Positions 52,537 to 61,323 of a stretch of 64,000 bases of DNA are shown one piece after another. Under the pieces are notes generated by a model that did no database searches, was not told the origin of the DNA, and worked only from the letters and a program-made list of their open reading frames with translations. This DNA comes from Eutrophovita sp913057845 (GTDB taxonomy: Bacteria; Pseudomonadota; Gammaproteobacteria; Burkholderiales; Eutrophovitaceae): the NCBI GenBank assembly GCA_963925895.1, contig CAWUVH010000010.1, positions 36,512 to 100,511 of the forward strand, in the 5' to 3' direction. Within the stretch, counting starts at the first letter, position 1, and each line of letters begins with the position of its first letter. Both the position numbers and the translations under genes were made by a program.

Positions 52537-54323
52537 TAAATTTCTTCGCATCAAGTCCTTTATTCTCGTTTTTGTTGGCGGGTCTGATCGGCACGGTGAT
52601 TCTGCTGTATCTTTTGCGACCGCCAGTGCTCAATCGATTGATATCATCCAATATAATTTGGAAACGGGTCATTGGTTCTTCTCGTCTGATTAGTGAGCGG
52701 TGGCGCTGGTGGTTGTCGGTTTTGTTAGCTTTGTTGATTGCAATTTTATTGTTGTCAGCTGCGTTACGCCCATCGGTTAACGGTCAGGCTGATGATAGAA
52801 CATTAATCATTCTTGATAACTCCCCATCGATGGGAGCTTTAACGCAAACTGGACTCAGTCGATACAACGTTGCTAAAGATTCCGTGATGAAACTTTTGGC
52901 GTCTTTGTCAAAAGATGTTCAAGTCATGTTGGTTGATACGCAAAGGCAAATTACGACACCGTCCTTTAGCTCGATTTCAGATGCTTTGGAAATACTTGAA
53001 CAACTTAAGGTCGGCAACAGTCTTGAACCGCTTGTCCCATCTTGGGTGGCTACAGTCGATGCTTCAAAAAAATTCATCTATACCGATGGGGTTTTAATCG
53101 GTGGCGTGCCTGAGGGTTTCACTCTTGTCTCAGTGTTTCAGTCTGTTCCCAATGTTGGGATTACTCGACTATCGTTTGCCACAATTCCTGGCGACGCAAA
53201 GCGGCGGCAGGCATTTGTCGAGGTTGTGAATGCTGGAAGCGATTCGCAACTCGTTGAGATAGAGTTGGCGCAAACTCAGTCACGAATTTTGACTAGACGT
53301 GTTGACCTAGGCCCTTATGAGAAAGCAACCCATATATTTGATGCCACGAAGTTTGATAGTGGTCCCGTCAAGGCCGCCATATTTTCTAACGCGGACCGGT
53401 TTAAGGCTGATGACACTGCTTTTGGTTACATTACGGAAAAGAAACAGGTTCGGGTGGGTTTGGTTGCAAACAGGCAGGATTCAAAGTTATTCACATTGCT
53501 TAACTTAATGCCGCGTGTATTCGTAAGCCGACTAACGTCGACTGAGTATGCGGCCCTCAATCCCGGGGAGATGAGCTTCGATGCGCTGGTGTTTGACGGC
53601 ACTCCAGCTGAACGTAAACCAACTGTGCCGTCTATTTTCTTTGGGGTTGATTCTTCTACCTGGTTAGATGTTTCCGTCACGCCAATTCGTAGTTCGCAAC
53701 TTGCAGTCAATAAAAATGCTGGACACCCTATCCTTAGAAATATATCGATGTCGGATCTCTTAGTCGAGACTGGTTTTGTATTTGGAGCCAGTGATGATGT
53801 ACACGCCTTGCTTGAAGCTGAGGGTGGGGGGGTTTTGGCAGTTGCTGTTCCTGGTGCCGTTAAGAATATTTTGCTTGGATTCGACCTTGATAAGTCTAAT
53901 CTTGCTTTTCTGGCGGACTTTCCGATCCTTCTCTCGAATTCAATTGCTTGGTTAGTTGATGAACCTCCGGTTTTGAGTGTTAATCCAGGAGTCGTGACGC
54001 TTCCTGGCGATGTGACAAAGATTTATCGTATCGATGGGGTCGATATGCCGCTATGGTTTGCTGATGGGAAGGCGTACTTCCATACTCAAGAGACAGGCTT
54101 GTACACGGCATTCACACCAAATGGCCCCTTAAGAGTTTCGGTGAGCCAGTTGGATCGGCGGTTTAGTGACATTAATCTATCAAAATTACCGAGTCTCGAG
54201 TCCTTTCAAAATATTGCTAACCCAGGGTTGACCGGCTATTCGTTTTCATTCCTGGCTGGGGCTTTGACTCTTATTTTATTGATGCTGGAATGGTATTTAT
54301 ACCACCGGCGTATTACCCAGTGA
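52533..54323 (+). CDS. BatA-like membrane protein with vWA domain
   Basis: An N-terminal BatA-type two-helix membrane unit (about 8-28 and 58-78) is followed by a vWA domain with an intact DNSPS metal site at 95-99. A long periplasm- or cytosol-facing region of mixed beta structure follows, and the protein ends with a membrane helix near 570-590 and a short basic tail. The 596 residues resemble planctomycete-type BatA proteins more than the enteric ones. It is ATGA-coupled to the DUF58 gene. Confidence 0.85.
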   Translation: MINFFASSPLFSFLLAGLIGTVILLYLLRPPVLNRLISSNIIWKRVIGSSRLISERWRWWLSVLLALLIAILLLSAALRPSVNGQADDRTLIILDNSPSMGALTQTGLSRYNVAKDSVMKLLASLSKDVQVMLVDTQRQITTPSFSSISDALEILEQLKVGNSLEPLVPSWVATVDASKKFIYTDGVLIGGVPEGFTLVSVFQSVPNVGITRLSFATIPGDAKRRQAFVEVVNAGSDSQLVEIELAQTQSRILTRRVDLGPYEKATHIFDATKFDSGPVKAAIFSNADRFKADDTAFGYITEKKQVRVGLVANRQDSKLFTLLNLMPRVFVSRLTSTEYAALNPGEMSFDALVFDGTPAERKPTVPSIFFGVDSSTWLDVSVTPIRSSQLAVNKNAGHPILRNISMSDLLVETGFVFGASDDVHALLEAEGGGVLAVAVPGAVKNILLGFDLDKSNLAFLADFPILLSNSIAWLVDEPPVLSVNPGVVTLPGDVTKIYRIDGVDMPLWFADGKAYFHTQETGLYTAFTPNGPLRVSVSQLDRRFSDINLSKLPSLESFQNIANPGLTGYSFSFLAGALTLILLMLEWYLYHRRITQ

Positions 54324-54336
54324 AAATGTGGTTCCT

Positions 54337-56907
54337 ATGTTGAGTATTGAAAATCCACATGCGCTCTGGTTGCTTTTATTATTGCCATTGCTCTGGTGGT
54401 TGTCTTTAAAGTCAAAAACAACCCTTGGGCGTCTACATCTTCGGCTGGTAAGTATTCTTCGGGGGCTGGCAATTTTGGCGGTAATTGTCGGTTTGGCGCA
54501 ACCTATCATTCGATATGCTAGTCAGGATGTCTCCGTAATCTATGCGGTTGATGTGTCACGAAGTGTTGCTGCCGACTTCATAGATAAAGCGCTTAACTGG
54601 ATTGATGCAGTCGAAGAACGGCATGATCCAGCTCGATCGAAGCTTGTAATCTTTGGTAAAAACCGCGCTGTTGTTTCTTCGACTCAGGAAGCAAGAGCCA
54701 TAACCATTGCAGATCTCGGCCCAGATGCGCCGTTAAATGACTCTGGCTATGTAGAGCAATCGGGTACTAATCTTCAGGATGCCATCGACGAGTCGCTTGC
54801 GTTGTTGGGCTCTGACTACATTAAGAGAGTTGTTTTGTTTTCTGATGGCAATCAAACAACCGGCTCCTTACTGGATTTGGTTCAGTCTGCTCAAAGGTCT
54901 GATGTGCGTATTTTTCCTATGGTGGCTGAGTCTGCCCAAGTGGAAGATGCCTGGATTAGCAACGTTAAATTTCCTGATCGACTCAGGAAATTGGAACCTA
55001 CGACCGTATTGATCAGTGTGTATAGCCCAGAGAAAACCACCATTGAAATCTCCATTTCAACTGATGGCCGCTCAATCGCAAATCAAGAGTATCTGGTTGA
55101 TCGAGGTTTCAATGATGTTCAAATGAATATTAAATTTCCCGAGTTCGGATTAATACCCTTGGATGTGTTGATGAATGTTGATAATGACCCATACCTTGAG
55201 AACAATCGTTCTCGAGTGAGTGCTTGGGTCGAGAAAAAGGCGAGAGTGCTGTACCTGGAGGGCATATCAGGAGCTTCGTCGTATTTGAGTGAGGCCCTAT
55301 CTGAGTCGGGTTTTGAGGTGATTGTTCATGATCGTGTTCCTAAATACGATGAATTAAAGTCCTATGATGCGCTGATACTCTCCGATGTTTTAGCTGATGC
55401 GATTTCGTCGAATTCTATGAAAGATATTAAACGGTACGTCAAAGACTTCGGAGGGGGGCTCATCTTTGCGGGAGGGGAAAACACGTTCGGAGATGATGGA
55501 TATTCGAATTCTATTATTGAAGATATATTGCCCGCTAGTTTTCAGGCCCAGGAAAAGCGCAAGGATATCGCTCTTGTGATTGCTATTGACCGTTCATACA
55601 GTATGAAAGGTCGTAAGATTGAATATGCAAAAGAGGCTGCTCGGGCTTCTCTAGACTTGCTCGAAGAGCAGCATTACTTTGGTGTCGTTGCTTTCGATTC
55701 GCAGCCCTACGTACCTGTTCCTGTCGAACAGGTCAAGTCTAAACGTAAAGCGGAGGCACTCATCAGTCGTATTCAGGCGAGCGGACAAACTAATATATAT
55801 CCAGCATTAGGTATCGTTTATCGCCTACTTAAAGATCTTGAGGTTCCTACTAAGCACGTCATTCTTTTGTCAGATGGAGACACTGCCCCAGCTGAATATG
55901 AACGCTTAGTTAAAAGAATGAAGGATAGTAATATTGTGATTTCCACCGTTACGATTGGGGATGGGGGCAATCCGGATTTGATGCGGCAATTATCAAACTG
56001 GGGTGGAGGACGTAATTATTTGGCGCTCTCTGCGGAATCGATCCCTCAGATTTTTACTGAGGAAACCAAGAAGGTTGTGGGAACCAGTCTTGTAGAAGAA
56101 CCAATCCTGACTGTGATGAAACAAGCGATTGGGTCTTTATCCGGCATTGACCTGCAAACTGCTCCGCCACTAAAGGGCCATATTGCTGTTAAGCCTAAGG
56201 ATACTGCAGAGACAATCTTGGTGACTCAACAGGGCGCTCCTTTATTGACGCGCTGGCAGTATGGCTTGGGAAAGACAATATTTTTTACGTCGGACGTTAA
56301 AAATCGTTGGTCTGCTGATTGGGTTCAGTGGGAGGGTTACGGTAAATTTTGGTCGCAACTCACGCGTGGTGTTCTCAAGCAATTAGGTTCGACGACTGTT
56401 TTTTTCGATGGTGAACGACAAGACGACGTAGCTATTTTTAACTTAACGCTACTTACTGAGGGCGGTAATTTTAGGAATGGTCTGGTGCCTGAGTTGAACC
56501 TCAGTGTTGGGCAGGAGGTTCAGGTGGCTAATATGTCGCAAATCGCACCAGGTCAATATCAATTAGTTGTGCCCTTTAAGGATCAACAGCCAGTTTCTGC
56601 AACTCTGTTGGCCAAGGGTGATATCTCTGATGATGTTGTAGATATGGCCGGATCGCGATCCGTTTTCCCAAGCTTCCCTGCCGAATATCGCTTCTCAGGG
56701 CCTAATCTTGAATTATTATCGGCGGTTGCTTTATCCACAGGAGGAGGGCTTGATGCGCGTGCTGATCAAGTTTTCGCGCCTGGTGACGACACGGCGCAAA
56801 AACGCTTTGCATTGTGGCCTATTCTGATGATTTTAGCGTTGGTCGCATACCTGGTCGAAATCTTTGTGCGTCGCTCTTCGTTTGCCTGGGAACGTCTATC
56901 TGGCTAG
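54337..56907 (+). CDS. Large membrane protein with two vWA domains and a class I glutamine-amidotransferase-like domain
   Basis: Two N-terminal helices (about 9-22 and 38-56) precede a first vWA domain with DVSRS at 72-76. A glutamine-amidotransferase-like Rossmann domain follows at about 303-403, with the family GGLIFAGGENTFG segment but no catalytic cysteine. A second vWA domain has DRSYS at 418-422. A beta-rich region and a C-terminal helix (about 830-848) end the 856 residues. The architecture matches proteins next to BatA/MoxR in Planctomycetes and other phyla. ATG at 54337 is preferred over GTG at 54328. Confidence 0.88.
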   Translation: MLSIENPHALWLLLLLPLLWWLSLKSKTTLGRLHLRLVSILRGLAILAVIVGLAQPIIRYASQDVSVIYAVDVSRSVAADFIDKALNWIDAVEERHDPARSKLVIFGKNRAVVSSTQEARAITIADLGPDAPLNDSGYVEQSGTNLQDAIDESLALLGSDYIKRVVLFSDGNQTTGSLLDLVQSAQRSDVRIFPMVAESAQVEDAWISNVKFPDRLRKLEPTTVLISVYSPEKTTIEISISTDGRSIANQEYLVDRGFNDVQMNIKFPEFGLIPLDVLMNVDNDPYLENNRSRVSAWVEKKARVLYLEGISGASSYLSEALSESGFEVIVHDRVPKYDELKSYDALILSDVLADAISSNSMKDIKRYVKDFGGGLIFAGGENTFGDDGYSNSIIEDILPASFQAQEKRKDIALVIAIDRSYSMKGRKIEYAKEAARASLDLLEEQHYFGVVAFDSQPYVPVPVEQVKSKRKAEALISRIQASGQTNIYPALGIVYRLLKDLEVPTKHVILLSDGDTAPAEYERLVKRMKDSNIVISTVTIGDGGNPDLMRQLSNWGGGRNYLALSAESIPQIFTEETKKVVGTSLVEEPILTVMKQAIGSLSGIDLQTAPPLKGHIAVKPKDTAETILVTQQGAPLLTRWQYGLGKTIFFTSDVKNRWSADWVQWEGYGKFWSQLTRGVLKQLGSTTVFFDGERQDDVAIFNLTLLTEGGNFRNGLVPELNLSVGQEVQVANMSQIAPGQYQLVVPFKDQQPVSATLLAKGDISDDVVDMAGSRSVFPSFPAEYRFSGPNLELLSAVALSTGGGLDARADQVFAPGDDTAQKRFALWPILMILALVAYLVEIFVRRSSFAWERLSG

Positions 56908-57027
56908 AATCGGCACTTGTCTTTCGTTTGCTTAGAGGCTATGTTACTTCTACTTTTTTGACTTAACTATTTGGATTGGTTGACGCGTGAGATGCGTTAA
57001 TCAAAGCCAAAAATGCTTGGAGCTGTC

Positions 57028-58467
57028 ATGTTTTTTTTTCGTGGCTTATTACCCTTCATCTTCCTGATTTCCTTTTCAGCTCAGGCTGCAGTTACAGATG
57101 GTCAGCGTGCGTACGAAGCAGAAAATTACCTTGCCGCCTTTAGTATTTTTGAGAAAGCTGCCTTGGATGGTGATCCCCTGGGTCAATTTTATCTTGGTGA
57201 GTGTTATTTCAGAGGACGGGGCGTTCCCCAGGATTTCGCTTTGGCGGTAAAGTGGTACAGGACAAGTGCAGAACAAAATTTCATTCAAGCTCAGGAGCGT
57301 CTTGGTAATTTATATTTAACCGGGGATTTCATCCCTCGTGATTCGGCATTGGGCGTTATGTGGTACAGCAAGGCCGCTGAACAAGGTAGCGTAAATGCAG
57401 CATTGATTGCTGGCGCGCGTCATTTTGAGGGTAGAGAGGTTAAGCGAAACGTGCGAAAAGCCTTGAGTGCATATCTTGTGGCTGCTGAATCTGGACATGT
57501 TGGTGCGCAAGAGATGGTTGGGTATATCTATTACGCTGGTCTCTTGGGGGAGTCAAATGTGTCCCAGGCGCTTATTTGGTATGAAAAGGCTGCTCTTCAA
57601 AACCGCGTTGATGCGCAATATTTGGTGGGAGGAATGTATCAAAATGGGACTGGAACTAAAAAGAATCTAAAAAAATCGGCTGATTTTTTCGAAGCGGCTG
57701 CGGAGCAGGGTCATAGTGGCGCAAGTGCAGCAATCGGCTACATGTATGCTCGCGGAGAGGGCCGAGCGAAGAATGCCCAATTGGCGATGCAATATTTAGA
57801 GCAGGCTGCAGATGCGGGTGAGGCATCTGTGTATAAAGCGCTTGCTTGGGCCTACTATGAGGGCAACGGAATTAGGAAAAATTCCGAAAAGGCGTTTAGA
57901 TGGTTCTCTAAGGCGGCAGAAGGGGATGATGCCGAGTCAAAATTTATGGTCGGATACCTGTTACTAAATGGACTCGGTACAGCGATTAATGCGCCAGAAG
58001 CTGCGAGATGGTTAGAGGCTGCGGCCAACGAGGGATATGCTGCTGCCCACGATACCCTTGGAAAGTTGTACTTTTTTGGCGCTGATGATGTGCCAGTTGA
58101 CTACGCACGAGCTGCACACTGGTATCAGGAGCCTGCGGAATCGGGCGATGCCTACGCACAATATCTGCTTGGGTATTGTTTTTCGAACACGAAAGACTTT
58201 AAAGCGGCGCTGAGGTGGTTTTTGCTGGCGGCTAATCAGGGTGACGTTAAAGCGCAGAGTCAACTTGCTTGGATGTACTACGAAGGCCTTGGTGTAGATA
58301 AGGATCTGATTGGTGCGTATGTGTGGAGTAATTTGGCGGCGACGGCCTCCATCGGCAAAGAAAGAACAGAGCTTGATGAATTGAGAGCCTATATCAGTTC
58401 TCAGCTCTCTCCTAAAGATTTAAGTTTTGCGCAAAAAAAGACCAGGGTGTGGCGGGCTAAGCCTTAG
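57028..58467 (+). CDS. Exported Sel1-repeat protein
   Basis: The protein has a signal peptide (MFFFRGLLPFIFLISFSAQAA) and then about eleven Sel1-like repeats of roughly 36 residues, each of the form AxxxLGxxYxxGxGxxxDxxxAxxWxxxAAEQG. Such solenoids serve as scaffolds for protein complexes. ATG at 57028 has GGAG eight bases upstream; an ATG at 57013 is less well placed. It lies 120 bases after the vWA gene in the same direction and may be a partner of that system. Partners cannot be predicted. Confidence 0.9.
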   Translation: MFFFRGLLPFIFLISFSAQAAVTDGQRAYEAENYLAAFSIFEKAALDGDPLGQFYLGECYFRGRGVPQDFALAVKWYRTSAEQNFIQAQERLGNLYLTGDFIPRDSALGVMWYSKAAEQGSVNAALIAGARHFEGREVKRNVRKALSAYLVAAESGHVGAQEMVGYIYYAGLLGESNVSQALIWYEKAALQNRVDAQYLVGGMYQNGTGTKKNLKKSADFFEAAAEQGHSGASAAIGYMYARGEGRAKNAQLAMQYLEQAADAGEASVYKALAWAYYEGNGIRKNSEKAFRWFSKAAEGDDAESKFMVGYLLLNGLGTAINAPEAARWLEAAANEGYAAAHDTLGKLYFFGADDVPVDYARAAHWYQEPAESGDAYAQYLLGYCFSNTKDFKAALRWFLLAANQGDVKAQSQLAWMYYEGLGVDKDLIGAYVWSNLAATASIGKERTELDELRAYISSQLSPKDLSFAQKKTRVWRAKP

Positions 58468-58470
58468 TTC

Positions 58471-59658
58471 TTAATATCCAGTTGTGCGATATCGTTCCAC
58501 CACGTCTAAATTGAGTTCGATGCCTAGCCCAGGTTTTTCTGACAAAATAATGTCGCCAGTGTCTTTTTCTATGCTTAACGGTGCTTTAACGAGTTCTGTC
58601 ATTAAAGGGTGTGCCGGAAATACGGTCTCAGCCATACTTCCATTTCGAATTGCACCCAGTAGATGAAGGCCTGCGGCTACGGCTACGGCGGAGCCGTGGA
58701 TATGAGGGGCGACGGGTAAGTTTGCGGCTTGGGCGATGTGAGCGATTTTCAAGCATTCGGTTAATCCGCCTGACCAGGCAACATCGGGCTGTACAAAATG
58801 TACCGCGCGATGGCTGATGTATCTTTGAAAATCTACGAGGCCGTAGCTACATGTTTCGTACCCAGCAACGGGTATGGATACTTTTTGAGCGACTTCTCGA
58901 CTGCCAATCAGATCGTCTGGCCAAACTGGTTCTTCATACCAGTAGACATCAAAAGGCTCCATTCTCTGTCCCATTTTTACGGCTGTGGCCACATCCCATG
59001 CGCCATTCGCGTCCACACACAGTTTTATGTCAGGCCCAATAGTTTGTCGTACTAGATCCACTCGCTGAATGTCTTCATCGAGTGTGACTTCCGCAATGCC
59101 GCATTCCTCTGAAGCGCGCAAGGGTGATAACTCAACACCGCTGTTTCTACCGACTTTCATCTTGACTGCTTTAAAGCCTGCGTCAACGTAGGCTTGCATT
59201 TCATCAGCTAAGCCTTCGAGGTTTTTACTCTCTGAGTAAAAGCCACCTGTGGCGTAAGCAGGTACTCGCTTTCGATATCCGCCCATCAAACGCCAACACG
59301 GTAACCCAGTAACTTTTCCTTTAAGATCCCAAAGCGCAATGTCGATCCCACTCATGGCTGCGATGACTATTCCGCCCCGACCATGCTTGTACGCACGTTT
59401 GTGCATCAGATCCCAAAGAAACTCTGTATTGATAGGGTCTTTTCCGACTAAGTAGGGCTTCAATTCCTGCTCAATGACGTGTGCTGTGGAGCTCATCGGC
59501 CCTCCAAAGTGAGCGGCCTCACCAATACCAATCAGCCCATCATCCGTAAAAACTTGGACGAGTAACGCAGGCTTATTTTTCATCGTGTAATTGGCATCGT
59601 ATACCGTCTCGTGTAGCTCAACTTCTAAGGGAATGGTTTGGATGTCTGTTATTCTCAT
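58471..59658 (-). CDS. Enolase-superfamily enzyme of the mandelate racemase/muconate lactonising subgroup
   Basis: Enzymes of this subgroup abstract a proton alpha to a carboxylate with magnesium. The KxK pair is Lys166 and Lys168 (AVKMKVG), magnesium ligands are Asp216 (CVDANGAW), Glu242 (YEEP) and Glu268 (AGYET), and the general-base histidine is in PHIHG at 319-321. The 395 residues form the complete capping and barrel domains. Sugar-acid dehydratases and racemases are the nearest pattern. It is three bases from the convergent Sel1 gene and downstream of two LarA homologues. Substrate is unknown. Confidence 0.9.
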   Translation of the reverse strand: MRITDIQTIPLEVELHETVYDANYTMKNKPALLVQVFTDDGLIGIGEAAHFGGPMSSTAHVIEQELKPYLVGKDPINTEFLWDLMHKRAYKHGRGGIVIAAMSGIDIALWDLKGKVTGLPCWRLMGGYRKRVPAYATGGFYSESKNLEGLADEMQAYVDAGFKAVKMKVGRNSGVELSPLRASEECGIAEVTLDEDIQRVDLVRQTIGPDIKLCVDANGAWDVATAVKMGQRMEPFDVYWYEEPVWPDDLIGSREVAQKVSIPVAGYETCSYGLVDFQRYISHRAVHFVQPDVAWSGGLTECLKIAHIAQAANLPVAPHIHGSAVAVAAGLHLLGAIRNGSMAETVFPAHPLMTELVKAPLSIEKDTGDIILSEKPGLGIELNLDVVERYRTTGY

Positions 59659-59976
59659 AGGATATTAAATGACTTAATTAAATTTATTTTTGTTATATGT
59701 TATTTTTTGCCCCTGATTAATTTTTAGGCAGCACAAACAAAAGTATTGAGGGGTAACAACTTTTGATTCTTGAGTTTCGAAATCAAGTCACGTTATCCAC
59801 AGTTTCTGTGGATAGTCGATGACCATCAATGGTGAAAATTTTTTTGATCGCAATGAAACTGAGCGCATGATGTTTTTTCGCAAACAAAGTTAGTTAAAAA
59901 AATGCTTATCCGCGTCAGTTGCGTAAGCAGAGTGACGCTTGTGTAATTTTTCTACGTTTCTATTGCAACGCACTAA
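59659..59976. other. Intergenic region with DnaA boxes and palindromes
   Basis: This 318-base gap separates the enolase-superfamily gene from the LarA-like gene. It contains an A+T-rich tract (59665-59725), a palindromic pair of DnaA boxes (59793-59815) and small inverted repeats such as CTTGA/TCAAG near 59769-59787 and CTTA/TAAG near 59905-59927. No open frame or RNA gene is recognised. Confidence 0.6.
59793..59815. promoter_or_regulatory. Inverted pair of DnaA boxes
   Basis: TTATCCACA (59793-59801) is the exact high-affinity DnaA box. The reverse complement of TGTGGATAG (59807-59815) is CTATCCACA, one base off. The pair forms a perfect 9-bp stem (59794-59802 with 59806-59814) around TTT. 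Binding by DnaA is inferred; the site could be regulatory, titrating or part of an origin-like locus. Confidence 0.65.
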
Positions 59977-61275
59977 TCAGGCAACAGTGTGCAAATTATT
60001 GTTGCAATCAAATTGCCAGTCTTGTGCGCCCGAAACAATCTTAAATAGATCGGGGCTTTTATTAACTTCGTCCATCATGTTTTCTGAGACGTGAATCTCA
60101 CCAAGTGATAATGTATTCTTGATTCTCACGATGCGGCAATCTTCAGGTTTGGTTCTGACCACTGTTTTGATTGCTAAAGCAATCGCGTCTCTATCGGAAT
60201 TCATGATGATCGGAATTGCAGCGCCATCCAAATTCATAGAGGTGATTACGTTGGCGTAGGTTGCGCTAAGATCCATGTCGCGATAAAGCCGCATTGTCGT
60301 CACGTCAGCACCGCCAATTCCAGTAGCATTCCCGTGACTCTCTGGGGTGATGCCAAGAACTACAATTTTTTTGACATGTAATCCGTTCTTCCACGCTACC
60401 GCACGTCGATTACGACCAGTGATGTTTGGATCGAATCCAGCACCGCTGATATTTTTCCCCATTTCTTCAATAATCAACACATCGATTTTTGAGAAATTGA
60501 GTTTCGGCATATTTTCTTTCGCAAGTAGTTGAAGCTTAGGTTCTTTTTCGTGGATCTGCTCCGCGGGAATGATCTCTATGATTGCGGTTTGATCAAAGGC
60601 ATTTTCAACAATGCCCACTCCAAACAAGACGTTACGTTGATCCAGGTTTACATCACGGACTTTTGGCAGGAGCGTCGGGAACATATCCATGCCGTGTTGA
60701 TGGTAGGTTGCGGCCCCATTTATTTTGCCAATGCCAATTGCGAGCATTTTCGTGAGCCCACTTTCAGTTGCCCCTCGAAATGAAGTGTGTGGCTTAATTC
60801 TGTTGATCACAACAATACCGTCGGCGTTGGCGGCCTGGGCATCCATATGCACGGGTGTGCCATCGTCTAAATATCCGACGATCTCGGTATTCATGCTGGC
60901 ACGTATTGGCACAGACATTGTTTCCTCTGAGATGCCATATCCAGCGAGTACTTGCTTTTGTCCTACAGCGGTGGCGGCTCCGTGACTCCCCATGCAGGGA
61001 AATATGAATGGCTCCGCACCTAGTTTAATCAATTCGTGGATGACAGCTTTTGTAATGGCCGCAATGTTAGCAATGCCCCGGCTCCCACAGCCAACGGCTA
61101 TTTTTTGGCCTGATGAGACTTTGTTTTTTATGGACTCTCTTGCAAATTCTTTTTGAACAGCTGATTCAATATCGTCTATTGTTGGTGCGTTGAATTTCTG
61201 TTGTACACGAACCATTTTGCTCAACGAAAAATCTAAACCCCCTGCAATCTCAACCTTTATTGTGTCTTGAATCAT
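59977..61275 (-). CDS. LarA-like protein, divergent nickel-pincer racemase homologue
   Basis: The protein resembles the lactate racemase LarA in its first domain. Matching LarA positions are Arg66 (GCGSRG), His98 (MGSHGA), His163 (KPHTSFRG), Lys176 (GLTKML) and His192 (TYHQHG). The aspartate before the arginine, Asp72 in Lactiplantibacillus LarA, is Cys63 or Gly64 here. The 432 residues lie 48 bases downstream of a canonical LarA homologue, so it may be a duplicated and altered paralogue or a second subunit. Reaction and substrate are unknown. No larB, larC or larE cofactor genes are in the window. Confidence 0.75.
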   Translation of the reverse strand: MIQDTIKVEIAGGLDFSLSKMVRVQQKFNAPTIDDIESAVQKEFARESIKNKVSSGQKIAVGCGSRGIANIAAITKAVIHELIKLGAEPFIFPCMGSHGAATAVGQKQVLAGYGISEETMSVPIRASMNTEIVGYLDDGTPVHMDAQAANADGIVVINRIKPHTSFRGATESGLTKMLAIGIGKINGAATYHQHGMDMFPTLLPKVRDVNLDQRNVLFGVGIVENAFDQTAIIEIIPAEQIHEKEPKLQLLAKENMPKLNFSKIDVLIIEEMGKNISGAGFDPNITGRNRRAVAWKNGLHVKKIVVLGITPESHGNATGIGGADVTTMRLYRDMDLSATYANVITSMNLDGAAIPIIMNSDRDAIALAIKTVVRTKPEDCRIVRIKNTLSLGEIHVSENMMDEVNKSPDLFKIVSGAQDWQFDCNNNLHTVA

Positions 61276-61323
61276 TGACGCGCCTCCGGGTGGTGGGATA
61301 TTTGAAACACAAGCTCGTGTGGC

